From Candidatus Latescibacterota bacterium (GTDB lineage Bacteria > JAAXHH01), in the NCBI GenBank assembly GCA_022821085.1, contig JAJEEG010000006.1, positions 1,509,330 to 1,573,329 of the forward strand: DNA of 64,000 nt. Reading direction: 5' to 3'. This document shows positions 16,687 to 26,545 of the stretch, piece after piece. Position 1 is the stretch's first letter. Each line of letters starts with the position of its first letter. The notes beneath the pieces are model-generated. The model worked only from the letters and a program-made list of their open reading frames with translations. It was not told the DNA's origin and ran no database searches. The position numbers were made by a program, and so were the translations under genes.

Positions 16687-17625
16687 TTGCGCGTTGTCGT
16701 AACCGGTGGTGCGGGTTTTCTGGGATCCCATCTGTGCGACCGTCTGCTGGCGGACGGCCACCGGGTCGTCGCCGTGGACAACCTGATCACGGGCCGGACC
16801 ACGAACATCTCCCATCTGCTGGAAAACGATGGATTCACCTATCTTCAGCGGGACGTTTCGGAATACCTGGACATCGAAGGCGAGGTGGACTTCGTCATGC
16901 ACTTCGCCAGTCCGGCGAGTCCGATCGACTTCGAGCGCGTCCCGATCCAGATCCTGAAGGTCGGCGCCCTGGGTACCCACAACGCCCTCGGGCTGGCCAA
17001 GGCAAAGGGCGCGGGCTTCTTCCTCGCGTCCACCTCGGAGGTCTACGGCGACCCGCAGGTCAATCCCCAGCCGGAGAGTTACTGGGGCAACGTCAATCCC
17101 ATCGGCGTAAGGGGGGTCTACGACGAGGCCAAGCGCTTCGCGGAGGCCCTGACCATGGCCTACCACCGGAAACACGGCATCGACACGCGGATCGTGCGGA
17201 TCTTCAACACCTACGGTCCCCGGATGCGACCCGCGGACGGCCGCGTCGCGCCGTCCTTCATCACCAAGGCGCTTCGGGGAGAGCCGCTGACGATCTTCGG
17301 GGAAGGGCGGCAGACCCGCAGTTTCTGCTACTACGAAGATCTCATGGAAGGCATCGTGCGGCTCATGCGTTCCGGCGAGCACGATCCGGTGAACATCGGG
17401 AACGAGAACGAGATCACTATCCTCGAACTCGCCCACACCATCATCCGCCTCTGCGGATCCAGCAGCGAGATCGTCTTCCGGCCCCTTCCCCAGGACGATC
17501 CCCAGCTGCGGCGACCCGACACGACAAGGGCCCGGGAGATCCTGGGCTGGGAAGCCGCGGTACCCCTCGAAGAAGGCATGAAGAAAACCATCGCGTATTT
17601 CAGATCCCTGGACGGGAACGCCTGA
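16687..17625 (+). CDS. NAD-dependent epimerase/dehydratase, UDP-glucuronate decarboxylase-like
   Basis: Extended short-chain dehydrogenase of 312 aa. The Rossmann motif GGAGFLG is at residues 7-13 and the catalytic YDEAK (Tyr145, Lys149) lies in [20 protein letters not shown], a signature of UDP-xylose synthase. HFASPASP and [12 protein letters not shown] are also typical of that group. The expected reaction is UDP-glucuronate to UDP-xylose for cell-surface glycans. The start is TTG at 16687, with AAAGGAA upstream. It precedes the MoxR gene by 30 bp. A 14-bp perfect palindrome surrounds its TGA stop (17620-17633). Confidence 0.87.
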   Translation: MRVVVTGGAGFLGSHLCDRLLADGHRVVAVDNLITGRTTNISHLLENDGFTYLQRDVSEYLDIEGEVDFVMHFASPASPIDFERVPIQILKVGALGTHNALGLAKAKGAGFFLASTSEVYGDPQVNPQPESYWGNVNPIGVRGVYDEAKRFAEALTMAYHRKHGIDTRIVRIFNTYGPRMRPADGRVAPSFITKALRGEPLTIFGEGRQTRSFCYYEDLMEGIVRLMRSGEHDPVNIGNENEITILELAHTIIRLCGSSSEIVFRPLPQDDPQLRRPDTTRAREILGWEAAVPLEEGMKKTIAYFRSLDGNA

Positions 17626-17655
17626 TCAGGCGCCCGACGGAAAGGACCCCGGCCG

Positions 17656-18693
17656 ATGACGACGAGCGGCACCGCGCAGCACGCAACCGAAGAGGGACCC
17701 CGGCAGGTACGCATAGAAGCATTCCAGGAGGGACGGGAGAAGATTCTGGCCGAAGTGCGCAAGGTGATCACCGGCCAGGAGGAAGTCCTGGAACAGGTGC
17801 TGATCGCCCTGTTCGCGGGAGGGCACTGCCTCGTGACCGGCGTGCCCGGGCTGGCAAAGACGCTGCTCATCAAGACCTTCGCCGAGGTGCTGGACCTTGA
17901 GTTCCGGCGCATCCAGTTCACCCCGGACCTCATGCCGGCCGACATCACCGGGACCGAGATCCTGGAAGAGGACAAGGCCACGGGGCAACGCTCGCTGACC
18001 TTCATCAAGGGCCCGATCTTCGGCAACATCGTGCTGGCGGACGAGATCAACCGGACGCCGCCCAAGACCCAGGCCGCCCTGCTTGAAGCCATGCAGGAGC
18101 ACCGCGTGACCGCCGGCCGCACGACGTTTCGGCTGGACGAACCCTTCTTCGTCCTCGCCACCCAGAACCCCATCGAGCTGGAGGGGACCTATCCCCTGCC
18201 CGAGGCGCAGCTCGACCGGTTCATGTTCAACATCCACATCGAATATCTCGAGGAAGACGACGAAGTGGCCGTAGCCCGGACGACGACCTCCGCCGAAACG
18301 GTCTCGGTCGATACCATCCTGTCGGGCGAAGTGGTCCGGGATTACCAGCGCCTGGTCCGGGAAGTCCTGGTCTCCGAACAGGTTGCCCGGTACGCCGTTC
18401 GCCTGGCTTCCGCGAGCAGGCCTTCCGGCGAGGAAGCGCCCGAATTCGTGAAGAACTGGGTATCCTGGGGGGCCGGCCTGCGCGCCTCACAGTACCTGAT
18501 CCTGGGCGCCAAGGCCAGGGCCCTGCTCGACGGCCGCGGCCACGTTTCCTGCGACGACATCCGCGCGCTCGCCCATCCGGTCCTGCGGCACCGGATCCTG
18601 ACCAATTTCTATGCCGAGGCGGAGAAGATCACCTCCGAGGGCATCGTCGACCGCCTGCTCGAGACCGTGCCGGCGCCGCAGTCCGGCATGTAA
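17656..18693 (+). CDS. MoxR family AAA+ ATPase
   Basis: 345-aa ATPase with chaperone-like roles in its family. Walker A is TGVPGLAKT at about 61-69, Walker B IVLADEIN at 125-132, followed by RTPPKTQAALLEAMQE and the sensor ATQNPIELEGTYPLPEAQLDRF, all hallmark MoxR segments. MoxR proteins act with VWA-domain partners, and here DUF58 and BatA/VWA genes follow directly. The stop region is imperfectly duplicated: GTCCGG(C)ATGTAA-like segments recur up to 18729. Confidence 0.94.
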   Translation: MTTSGTAQHATEEGPRQVRIEAFQEGREKILAEVRKVITGQEEVLEQVLIALFAGGHCLVTGVPGLAKTLLIKTFAEVLDLEFRRIQFTPDLMPADITGTEILEEDKATGQRSLTFIKGPIFGNIVLADEINRTPPKTQAALLEAMQEHRVTAGRTTFRLDEPFFVLATQNPIELEGTYPLPEAQLDRFMFNIHIEYLEEDDEVAVARTTTSAETVSVDTILSGEVVRDYQRLVREVLVSEQVARYAVRLASASRPSGEEAPEFVKNWVSWGAGLRASQYLILGAKARALLDGRGHVSCDDIRALAHPVLRHRILTNFYAEAEKITSEGIVDRLLETVPAPQSGM

Positions 18694-18756
18694 GCCGGCC
18701 CGCGGTCCGGCGTAAAACACGGCATGTAACCCTTAGTTCCAGCCAAGGGCACCGTA

Positions 18757-19794
18757 ATGGCCGAAGTCCCCCGCTTCCTGGATCCCAGGACCCTATCCAG
18801 TCTCTCCTCCATGGAAATGCGCGCCCGCATCGTGGTCGAAGGGTTCGTATCCGGCCTCCACAAGAGCCCGTACCGGGGCTTCGGCGTGGAGTTCGTGGAA
18901 TACCGTCAGTATACGCCGGGCGACGACATCCGGCACGTGGACTGGAAAGCCGTGGCGCGGTCGGACCGGTACTACGTCAAGGAATACGAGGACGAAACGA
19001 ATCTGCAGTGCGTGATACTCCTCGACCGCAGCGCGTCCATGGGATACGGCGGGCAGCGGTCCGGGCGGTCCGGGCGGTCCGGGCGGTCCGGGCGGTCCGG
19101 GCGGTCCGGGAGAGCAGGCCGAGCAGGACTGTTCGGGCGGTCCCGGCGGTCCGGTGCGACGAGACAGGACGGGCAGGAAGGGCAGGCCGAAGCGACGAAC
19201 GCACTGGACAAGCTCGAATACGGATCCTATCTCGCGGCTTCCCTGGCGTATCTCATTCTGCGGCAGGGGGACGGGGTGGGCCTCGTCACCTTCGACCAGG
19301 CCGTACACAACTACCTGCCGCCCAGTTCGAAGAACACCCAGTGGCTTGCCATCCACTCGACCCTGGATGAACTGCGCGCGGACGAAGGGACCGATATGGG
19401 CAGGCCCCTGCACGAACTCGCGGAGTCGATGCCGAGGCGGGGACTGGTCATCCTCATTTCCGATCTGATCGACGACGTCGAGCAGATGATGAACGCCCTG
19501 ATGCACTTTCGGTTCAAGGGTCATGAAGTGCTGGTCTTTCACATCGTGGACCGGGAAGAACTCACCTTCCCGTTCAGCGAGACCGCGCGGTTCGACGACC
19601 CGGAGACCGGCGAACGGATCACGGTGGCGCCGTCGGCCATCCGGGCGGATTACCTGGCGGCGGTGGAGGAGTTCATGGAATCGATCAGGACCGGATGTGC
19701 GAAGATCCAGGTCGATTATGAGCGCATGGAGACCGACCGGCCGCTGGATTTCGCGCTTTTTTCCTATCTGAGCAGGCGCATGGTGAAACGGTAG
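18757..19794 (+). CDS. DUF58 domain protein (VWA-like)
   Basis: 345 aa. The N-terminal DUF58 region shows EFVEYRQYTPGDDIRHVDWK at 47-66, and a von Willebrand A fold begins with the metal-site motif DRSAS at 90-94. Immediately after this strand the protein carries an Arg-Ser-Gly repeat at about 101-118, then a Gly/Arg/Gln-rich run to about 145, before the VWA fold resumes at LDKLEYGSYLAASLAYL. The insert is encoded by 9-bp repeats and is probably a surface loop. Likely the metal-binding client partner of the MoxR ATPase upstream. Confidence 0.9.
   Translation: MAEVPRFLDPRTLSSLSSMEMRARIVVEGFVSGLHKSPYRGFGVEFVEYRQYTPGDDIRHVDWKAVARSDRYYVKEYEDETNLQCVILLDRSASMGYGGQRSGRSGRSGRSGRSGRSGRAGRAGLFGRSRRSGATRQDGQEGQAEATNALDKLEYGSYLAASLAYLILRQGDGVGLVTFDQAVHNYLPPSSKNTQWLAIHSTLDELRADEGTDMGRPLHELAESMPRRGLVILISDLIDDVEQMMNALMHFRFKGHEVLVFHIVDREELTFPFSETARFDDPETGERITVAPSAIRADYLAAVEEFMESIRTGCAKIQVDYERMETDRPLDFALFSYLSRRMVKR
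19057..19110. repeat. 9-bp tandem repeat x6 inside the DUF58 gene
   Basis: Six near-perfect copies of CGGTCCGGG, translated in frame as repeated Arg-Ser-Gly. A degenerate tail with related units continues to about 19160. Confidence 0.9.
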
Positions 19795-19830
19795 GGCTTC
19801 ACCCGCGCATCTCCCTCGCAGGTACGCGTC

Positions 19831-22005
19831 ATGGACCTGGCCTTCCTGAACCTCACGTTCCTCTTCGGCGCGCTGGGCGCGGCCGTCCCGCTGGTCCTGC
19901 ACCTGGTGCGAAGGCAGCGGGCCGGGATCCACGTGTTCAGCATGGTCCGTTTCCTGATCTCGTCCCAAAGGGCCATCGTCCGGCAACAGCGATTCCGCCG
20001 TATCCTGCTGTTGCTGCTGCGCATGGCGGCCTGCGCGATCCTGGCCGTAATTTTCGCGCGACCCTTCCTCCGGGATCAGGACGAGACCGTTTTCGCGGGC
20101 ACCCAGCCTGAAGCGGTGTCCATCCTGGTCGATACCTCCTACAGTATGGGATACGGGAACCGCATCGCCCTGGCGAAGCGGCGGGCGGCCGAGATCCTGA
20201 ATGAATTACAGACCGGCGACCAGGTCGCGCTGCTGACCTTCGCCGTCCAGGCACGGGTGGTAAGGGAAATCGGGCCGAACCAGGCCGAACTGCCCATCCT
20301 GCTGGACACTCAGGTCAACGCGACATTTCAGGCGACGGACTACGTGGAAGCGCTGCGTGCCGCCGACGACCAGCTGAGCGGGTCGGACTTCGACCGCCGG
20401 ACGGTCTACCTCGTTTCCGATTTCCAGCAATCCGGCTGGAATCCACGGTCCGGCGGATGGAGGCTCAGTCCGGGCGTCCAACTCCGGATGATCGACGTGG
20501 GGGACGCGCAGGACGAGAATTCCGCCGTCACCGGCGTGGAGATCCCGACCGTTGCCAGTTCGGAATCGCCGGCCGCAGCGGCAGCGGAGGACCGCACGCC
20601 GGACGCGTCGGCCACGCCGACCGGGGATGGCACATTATCCAGGCAGGAACGCGCGCTGTCCGGGGATGGCCGTACGCTGGACGTGGCCGTCCGTATCCGT
20701 AACTTTGGGCAGGCGCTCTTCCGGGACGAGGTCACGCTCCGGGTCAACGGGGTCGAGACCGGGAAGCGGCGGGTCGATTTACCCCCGCAGTCCGGTCGGG
20801 TGGAGATCTTCCGGCAGACTTTCAGTGCGGCCACGAATACGGGCGAGGTGATGCTGGGGGATGATGGACTCCCGGTGGACAACCGGTTCTACTTCACCGT
20901 GAACGCGCCTACGCCCGTGCGGGTCCTCTGCCTGGAGGAGAGATCGCGGCCGAACCGTCCGTCCGAGGCCGCGTACTACCTGTCCCAGGCGCTGTCGCTG
21001 CGCCGGGATCCGCCGGTCGTCGTGGACGTACGGTCCGCGGACGCGCTGGCCGTGTCCGATCCGTCGGAATACGACGTGGTCATCTCGGCCAACCTGTCCG
21101 TCCTGCCGAGGGCCGCGAAGGACAGGCTGACCGGGTACGTACGATCGGGCGGCAGTCTGATAATCGCCTTGAACCCCGCCGTGTCTTCCGGTATATTTAA
21201 TTCATCCTTCGGCGAACTGCTGCCTGGACGCATAGCATCGCTTTCGTCCCCGGACGGTCCGCGAGACCGGTACCGGTTGCTGACGGACGTGAACTACCAG
21301 CACCCCGTCTTCCAGCCCTTTTCCGGTCCCCGGCACGGTGATTTCGGTACGGTAAGATTCTACCGCACGGCACGGTTCGAGCCCGACTCCTCGGCGTCGG
21401 TCCCGGCTCGTTTCGATGACGGCGCCGCCGCCGTGGCGGAGAAGCCCCTGGGAAACGGCCGCACGTTCCTGGTCCTTTCCACCTTCGACCTTGCGTGGAC
21501 CGATTTTCCCATACGGGAGGTGTTCGTTCCTTTTCTGTACGAGAGTATAGACTACCTGGCCTCCCGGGGAACGATGCACGAGCGCGGGGCCGGGTTGTAC
21601 CGGCTGGCGGGGGAGGCCGTCAGACTGCCGGACGACGCGCGGCACGTGGTTCTTCCATCCGGCGAACAGGTCCCGGTGGAAACGTCCCGGTCGGGCAGGA
21701 AGCTGTTCACGCAGACGCGGCATCCGGGGTTGTACCGGGTGCAGTCGGCGGGAGGGCAGCAGACCTTCGCGGTCAACCTCGACACCCGTGAATCCGACTT
21801 CACCAGGATGGACGCGGAAGCCTTCGCCGCGGCGATGATCAATCCCGTGGCTACGAGTCCGGAAGCACGGGAAACAGCGTCGTGGGACCGGCTGGTCCGG
21901 GACGCCGAAGTGGAACGCCGCCAGGGGCTTTGGTGGATCCTGGGGTTCACGCTCATCGCCCTGGTCCTCAGTGAGACCCTGCTGGCGAATCGAACGCACA
22001 GGTGA
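19831..22005 (+). CDS. BatA/VWA-domain membrane protein
   Basis: 724 aa. The N-terminal BatA region has two hydrophobic segments (about 6-27 and 57-77) around a basic loop (HLVRRQRAGIHVFSMVRF). A VWA domain follows with the metal-site motif DTSYS at 101-105. The middle contains a beta-rich segment resembling a CARDB-like fold (VAVRIRNFGQALFRDEVTLRVNG) and then a glutamine-amidotransferase-like region (YDVVISANLSVLPRAAKDRLTGYVRSGGSLIIAL). A final transmembrane helix sits near the C-terminus (LWWILGFTLIALVLSETLL). Large parts are therefore expected outside the cytoplasm. It overlaps no neighbour but is 3 bp from the next gene, indicating one operon with MoxR and DUF58. Confidence 0.88.
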   Translation: MDLAFLNLTFLFGALGAAVPLVLHLVRRQRAGIHVFSMVRFLISSQRAIVRQQRFRRILLLLLRMAACAILAVIFARPFLRDQDETVFAGTQPEAVSILVDTSYSMGYGNRIALAKRRAAEILNELQTGDQVALLTFAVQARVVREIGPNQAELPILLDTQVNATFQATDYVEALRAADDQLSGSDFDRRTVYLVSDFQQSGWNPRSGGWRLSPGVQLRMIDVGDAQDENSAVTGVEIPTVASSESPAAAAAEDRTPDASATPTGDGTLSRQERALSGDGRTLDVAVRIRNFGQALFRDEVTLRVNGVETGKRRVDLPPQSGRVEIFRQTFSAATNTGEVMLGDDGLPVDNRFYFTVNAPTPVRVLCLEERSRPNRPSEAAYYLSQALSLRRDPPVVVDVRSADALAVSDPSEYDVVISANLSVLPRAAKDRLTGYVRSGGSLIIALNPAVSSGIFNSSFGELLPGRIASLSSPDGPRDRYRLLTDVNYQHPVFQPFSGPRHGDFGTVRFYRTARFEPDSSASVPARFDDGAAAVAEKPLGNGRTFLVLSTFDLAWTDFPIREVFVPFLYESIDYLASRGTMHERGAGLYRLAGEAVRLPDDARHVVLPSGEQVPVETSRSGRKLFTQTRHPGLYRVQSAGGQQTFAVNLDTRESDFTRMDAEAFAAAMINPVATSPEARETASWDRLVRDAEVERRQGLWWILGFTLIALVLSETLLANRTHR

Positions 22006-22008
22006 CCC

Positions 22009-25000
22009 ATGTCTACGGAACGGTCCATTCTGCAGGATGCCCTGCGTAGCGTACTTCGCCGCTGGCGTGCCATGCTGGTTTTCCGCGGCGTCTCGGTGAT
22101 CGCCATCGCCGCGGTCATGCTCTTCCTCATCGGTGTGGCGGCCGTTCATTTCCTGGACCCCGGCGGACTGGCCAGGATCCTCTTCCTGACCGCCGCCGCG
22201 GGTACCCTGGGCTGGCTCGTTTTATGGTTTCTGTTCGTGCCGCTCCGTCAGACACCCACGGACCTGCAGATCGCCCGTTACATTGAAGAACGCCACCCCG
22301 CGCTGAACGACGCCCTGGTCAGCGCCGTGGAATACGGCGACACGGATCTCCGGCGGCCGCAGAAGGACCTGATGGACCAGGTGCTGGAATACGTCGCCGG
22401 TTACGCCGAACAGATCAAATTCAAGAAAGTCGTGGATCGCAGGCGCCACGCCCGCCTCCAGGCTGCCGCGGCCTGCGCCGTCCTGGTCCTCGCCGTCCTG
22501 ATCCTGCTGGAACCCAGTTATTTCGGCCGGACCGCCCTCCGGCTGGTGTCATGGACCCAGTTGGAACCGGCCTTGCCCGGCGGCATTCGGGTCGAACCCG
22601 GCGACACGCGGGTGAGACGCGGCGACAGCCTGACCGTCACCGCCGTCCTGGGCAGCGGTCTTGCCCCGGACCCGAGCCTGTTCGTCCGGTTCGGTCAGGA
22701 CGAAGACTGGTCGACGCAGGAACTGTACGCGACGGACGGCGAACGGACTTTCGCCGCCGAAATCCACGGGATCGTCGAGAACGCGCGGTACTACGTCGCC
22801 GTGGCCGAAACCCGGTCGGGTGAGTTCCTGATCTCCGCCATCGATCCACCCTACATCGAACGGATCGACGCCAGGTATGACTTCCCGGACTACATGGAAC
22901 TCGTCTCGAAGACCGAGGAAGACCGCGGAGACATCACGGCGCCGGTGGGCACGCGGGTCGCCCTGCGCGTCACGGCGAATAAACCGGTGGTTTCCGGCGA
23001 GTTGCGCTTCAGCGACGGCCGGTCCGTTGAACTGGAAGTGGCCGGAGAGGACCTCGAGGGATCCTTCGTCGTGCGCGAGGATCTTTCCTACTCGATACAC
23101 GTGGTGGATTCGGACGATTTCGCGAACGACGACCCGGTGGAGTATTACGTCCGGGCGCTGCAGGACCGCGCGCCTCGAGTGGCCATCCTCGAACCGGAGA
23201 GAGACACGCGCGTTTCCCCCGTCGATGAAGTCATGATCCGGGCCGAGGCCGAGGATGACTTCGGCCTTGCGGCCTTTTCCATCAACTACGCGGTGAACGG
23301 CGGCGACGAAGTCGTCGTGGACCTGCGCGCCTTGCAGCGCGAATCGAGCGGCACGGTCTGGGAGGGAGAGCACATCGTTTACCTCGAAAACCTCGGGGTC
23401 CAGGCGGGCGATTTCGTCGCCTACTACGCGGAGGCGGGCGATCGCAGGAGCGAGGGCGGCACGTCCGCGACGGATATCTACTTTATCGAAATCAAGCCAT
23501 TCGATGCAACCTTCCGCCAGAGTGAAGGCGGAGGTGGAGGCGGCGGGGGCGGAGCAGGGGACGACGTAATGCAGACGAGGCAGCTCTCCCGCAAGCAGAA
23601 GGAGATCATCTCGGCGACGTGGCGGGTCAAGCGGACACTCGCGGCGGAACCCGGTACCCGGGTGGAAGAGGATCTCGAGGCCATCGCGGCGGTACAGGAC
23701 GGGCTGCGGGGGCAGGTGCAGGAAGCGCTCGCGTTCATGCGCTTCATGGTCGGTGTCTCACAGGAAGCAATGAAGATGGTCGAATCGCTGGAACTGGCGC
23801 AGTCCCCGATGGCGGTGGCTTCCGAAGCGCTCCGGTCCGGAGCGGTCGACGAGGCCCTGGCAAGCGAACGCGAAGCGCTCATGTACCTCACGAGGCTCGA
23901 TGCGCAGATGCGGGAGTTCACGGTGAGCCAGCAACGCGGCAGGTCGGGCAGGGCCCCGCTCGATCTGTCGGACACCTCCGAACTCGAGCTGGACGACGAG
24001 CGGAACAGGTACGAGGTCCCGGATCAGCCGGCCCTGGAACGGGAGCGAGAGCAGAGCATCGACGAGCACCAGCAACGGGTCCAGGACCTGGCCAGGCGCC
24101 AGGAGCGGGTGAATGAAAGGATGCAGAAGCTGGCGGACGACGAAGACCGGCAGGAAGCCGAGCGCCGGAGGGAACTGGACCGGCTGACCAGGGCCCAGCG
24201 GGATATCAGGGCGGAGACGGAGGAGATCGCCCGGTCACTTTCCGGGGCACGGAATCCCTCGGACGCGCGTGGCTCGCAATCGGGGACACAACGTCCCATG
24301 CTGGATCAGGCGGACCGCGACCTCCGTGAGAGCTCCGAGTCGATGGGCGAATCGATCGAACAACTGCGCAGGGACCGCCTCGAGACGGCGGCGGAGGGCG
24401 GCGCCCAGGCTGCGCGTCATCTGGCCGACGCGTCCAGCCAGCTGCAGCGGGCCCAGGGTGCGTCGCTGGAACGGTTGGCGCGGGAGGCCGTGAAGCAGGC
24501 GGACCAACTTGCCGTCCGGCAGGAGCAGCTCGAACGGAACGTCAACGCGCTGAAGGAGGAGAAGGAGGCCGGTTTCGAGGGCATTCTCAATCGCCTGGAC
24601 GCGATCGATTCACGGCGCGGCGGGTTGGACGAGTCATCGAAGGAGCGGCGACTGGACCGCTTCCTGCGCGATCAATTAAGGGGTTTGGAAGGGGCGAAGG
24701 AGGAGATCCGTTCGGACCTCGAACGCCTCGAGAAAGACCTGGATTTCCTTGCCAGGAGTGCGTCCCGGGTGCAGCCCGAGACGGCGGCGGCGGCGGACCG
24801 GGCCGTCGACATGATCGATGACGAACGGTTAAGCGAACAGATCGAGCGGTCGAAGCGCCATTTGAACCGGAATTCCCTAGACCAGTCCGCCCGCTCGGAG
24901 ACGGAGATATCCGCGGCGCTGGACAGGCTCGCGGAAATGGTCCGCACCGCGCAGGACAAGTTGATCACCCGGGACATGGATCATCTCGCCAGGACGCAGG

Positions 25001-25434
25001 ACAGCGCGCGGGAAGCCATGTCCGAATGGCAGGACCTGCAGCGCCGGCTTTTCCGGTTAAACCGCGGCATTCCCAATTCAGAGACGCTCGACCAGATCTC
25101 CCGGGACTACCAGCGTCAGCTGCAACGCCTTCGGGACCTTTCGGGACAGGTCCCGCAGATGTCCCGGGAGTCGCGGCAGTTGCAGGATGACCTGGACCGG
25201 GCAATAGCGCTGGGTGACGAACCGTGGAAGATCGACCGGGGTGGGTGGAACGAGCTCCACCTGAACATGGCCCGCAGCCTCGTGGACTACTACGATGGCC
25301 TGCGCGCGGAAGTCCGGGACATGCGCCGGAGGGAACGACTCTATCTCGCACGGGAAGAAGACGTTCCGCCGGGGTACCGGGACATGGTGAACGACTACTT
25401 CGAGAATCTCTCCAGGAACGGGAACCGCAACTGA
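22009..25434 (+). CDS. Large DUF4175-like membrane-anchored coiled-coil protein
   Basis: 1141 aa. Two hydrophobic helices near the N-terminus (about 24-46 and 54-76) are followed by a cytosolic-type helix region and a third helix near 146-166. A long beta-rich domain spans about 170-500 with Ig-like segments (IRVEPGDTRVRRGDSLTVTA, ITAPVGTRVALRVTANKPV). A glycine run (GGGGGGGGGAGDD) near 505 leads into a very long charged coiled coil to the end, full of Glu, Arg and Gln. This layout matches DUF4175-type proteins found downstream of MoxR/DUF58/BatA genes. Function is unknown; a scaffold across the envelope is a guess. Its TGA lies in a 12-bp duplication. Confidence 0.85.
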   Translation: MSTERSILQDALRSVLRRWRAMLVFRGVSVIAIAAVMLFLIGVAAVHFLDPGGLARILFLTAAAGTLGWLVLWFLFVPLRQTPTDLQIARYIEERHPALNDALVSAVEYGDTDLRRPQKDLMDQVLEYVAGYAEQIKFKKVVDRRRHARLQAAAACAVLVLAVLILLEPSYFGRTALRLVSWTQLEPALPGGIRVEPGDTRVRRGDSLTVTAVLGSGLAPDPSLFVRFGQDEDWSTQELYATDGERTFAAEIHGIVENARYYVAVAETRSGEFLISAIDPPYIERIDARYDFPDYMELVSKTEEDRGDITAPVGTRVALRVTANKPVVSGELRFSDGRSVELEVAGEDLEGSFVVREDLSYSIHVVDSDDFANDDPVEYYVRALQDRAPRVAILEPERDTRVSPVDEVMIRAEAEDDFGLAAFSINYAVNGGDEVVVDLRALQRESSGTVWEGEHIVYLENLGVQAGDFVAYYAEAGDRRSEGGTSATDIYFIEIKPFDATFRQSEGGGGGGGGGAGDDVMQTRQLSRKQKEIISATWRVKRTLAAEPGTRVEEDLEAIAAVQDGLRGQVQEALAFMRFMVGVSQEAMKMVESLELAQSPMAVASEALRSGAVDEALASEREALMYLTRLDAQMREFTVSQQRGRSGRAPLDLSDTSELELDDERNRYEVPDQPALEREREQSIDEHQQRVQDLARRQERVNERMQKLADDEDRQEAERRRELDRLTRAQRDIRAETEEIARSLSGARNPSDARGSQSGTQRPMLDQADRDLRESSESMGESIEQLRRDRLETAAEGGAQAARHLADASSQLQRAQGASLERLAREAVKQADQLAVRQEQLERNVNALKEEKEAGFEGILNRLDAIDSRRGGLDESSKERRLDRFLRDQLRGLEGAKEEIRSDLERLEKDLDFLARSASRVQPETAAAADRAVDMIDDERLSEQIERSKRHLNRNSLDQSARSETEISAALDRLAEMVRTAQDKLITRDMDHLARTQDSAREAMSEWQDLQRRLFRLNRGIPNSETLDQISRDYQRQLQRLRDLSGQVPQMSRESRQLQDDLDRAIALGDEPWKIDRGGWNELHLNMARSLVDYYDGLRAEVRDMRRRERLYLAREEDVPPGYRDMVNDYFENLSRNGNRN

Positions 25435-25454
25435 AGGTCCGGCTGAAGGTACCC
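25431..25454. repeat. 12-bp duplication spanning the DUF4175 stop
   Basis: CTGAAGGTCCGG (25431-25442) and CTGAAGGTACCC (25443-25454); the first copy contains the TGA stop at 25432-25434. Confidence 0.55.
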
Positions 25455-25487
25455 GATCTCGGAGACCTGCGGCCCTCTCGCGACAAC

Positions 25488-26489
25488 ATGCCCACCGCAT
25501 TGATCAGCCATCCCGATTTCCTCCTGCACGATACAGGTCCCTTCCATCCCGAACGGCCGGACCGCATAACCTCGGTGCTGGCCCACCTGGGCGTATCCGG
25601 CGACGTTACTGCCGGCACGCAGCAGGCCGGCACGCAGCAGGCCGACGTTCAGCAGACTGAGGCACAGCAGTCCGGCCTGCTGTGCCTCACGCCCGCTCCG
25701 GCCGATGATGCGTGGATCAAGGCCGTCCACGACGCGGCCTATGTCGACGCCGTGGCGGACTGGTGCGGGAAGGGTTACCGAAATCTTCCCACCGGAGACA
25801 CCACCCTTTCCTCCACATCCGAGACCGTGGCCCGGCTGGCCGCCGGCGCGGCCATGCGGGCGGTCGACGCGGTGTTGTCCGGGGAAGCGGAACGCGTATT
25901 CTGCGTCGCCCGGCCTCCCGGGCACCATGCCGAATCCGACAGGGGAATGGGTTTCTGCATCTACAACAACGCCGCCGTCGCGGCCCGTTACGCCCAGTCG
26001 CGGTTCGGGGTGGAACGGGTGGCCGTGCTGGACTGGGACGTCCATCACGGGAACGGGACCCAGGAGATTTTCGAGGAAGACCCGTCCGTGTACTATTTCA
26101 GCGTTCACCAGTCTCCCCTCTATCCCTTCACCGGCGCGGAGCGGGAAAAGGGGACGGGCGAGGGGACGGGCTACACGATGAACGTCCCGGTCTCCGCAGG
26201 ATCCGGCGACGAGGTTTTCATCGATGTTTTGCGTGGCATGATCTTGCCGGCTATGAAAGCCTACCAGCCGGACCTCTTCATCCTTTCGGCAGGATTTGAC
26301 GCCCACGTGGAAGATCCGCTCTCCGGCACCCTGGTCACGGACGCGGGTTTCCGGTCCATGTCCCGCCTCGTGCTGGACTTCGCGGAAGACGCGTGCGGGG
26401 GCCGCCTGGTTTCCGTCCTGGAGGGCGGCTATGACCTCGAAGCCCTCGGCCGGTGCGCCGCGGACCACGTAGGCATGATGAACGCCTGA
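25488..26489 (+). CDS. Histone deacetylase family amidohydrolase (class II / acetylpolyamine-type)
   Basis: 333-aa zinc-dependent deacetylase. Family signatures are HPDFLLHDTGPFHPERPDR at 8-26, the catalytic tandem histidines in ARPPGHHAE (His146-147), DWDVHHGNGTQ at 182-192 with zinc ligands, and SAGFDAH with the third ligand. Substrates in bacteria include acetylpolyamines or acetylated proteins; which applies is unknown. The ATG at 25488 is chosen because it starts at the conserved N-terminus, although its ribosome site is weak. A repeat-coded loop (AGTQQAGTQQADVQQTEAQQ) at about 42-61 is unusual and lies before the first helix pair. Confidence 0.9.
   Translation: MPTALISHPDFLLHDTGPFHPERPDRITSVLAHLGVSGDVTAGTQQAGTQQADVQQTEAQQSGLLCLTPAPADDAWIKAVHDAAYVDAVADWCGKGYRNLPTGDTTLSSTSETVARLAAGAAMRAVDAVLSGEAERVFCVARPPGHHAESDRGMGFCIYNNAAVAARYAQSRFGVERVAVLDWDVHHGNGTQEIFEEDPSVYYFSVHQSPLYPFTGAEREKGTGEGTGYTMNVPVSAGSGDEVFIDVLRGMILPAMKAYQPDLFILSAGFDAHVEDPLSGTLVTDAGFRSMSRLVLDFAEDACGGRLVSVLEGGYDLEALGRCAADHVGMMNA
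25611..25670. repeat. 15-bp repeat x4 inside the HDAC-family gene
   Basis: GCCGGCACGCAGCAG twice perfectly (25611-25640), then two degenerate copies. They keep frame and give repeated Ala-Gly-Thr-Gln-Gln-like pentapeptides. Confidence 0.8.
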
Positions 26490-26545
26490 CTGTATCCAGG
26501 TGGATGCATGGCGGGGCGTTTCCCCCTGTCAGTGGGAGTCGAACA

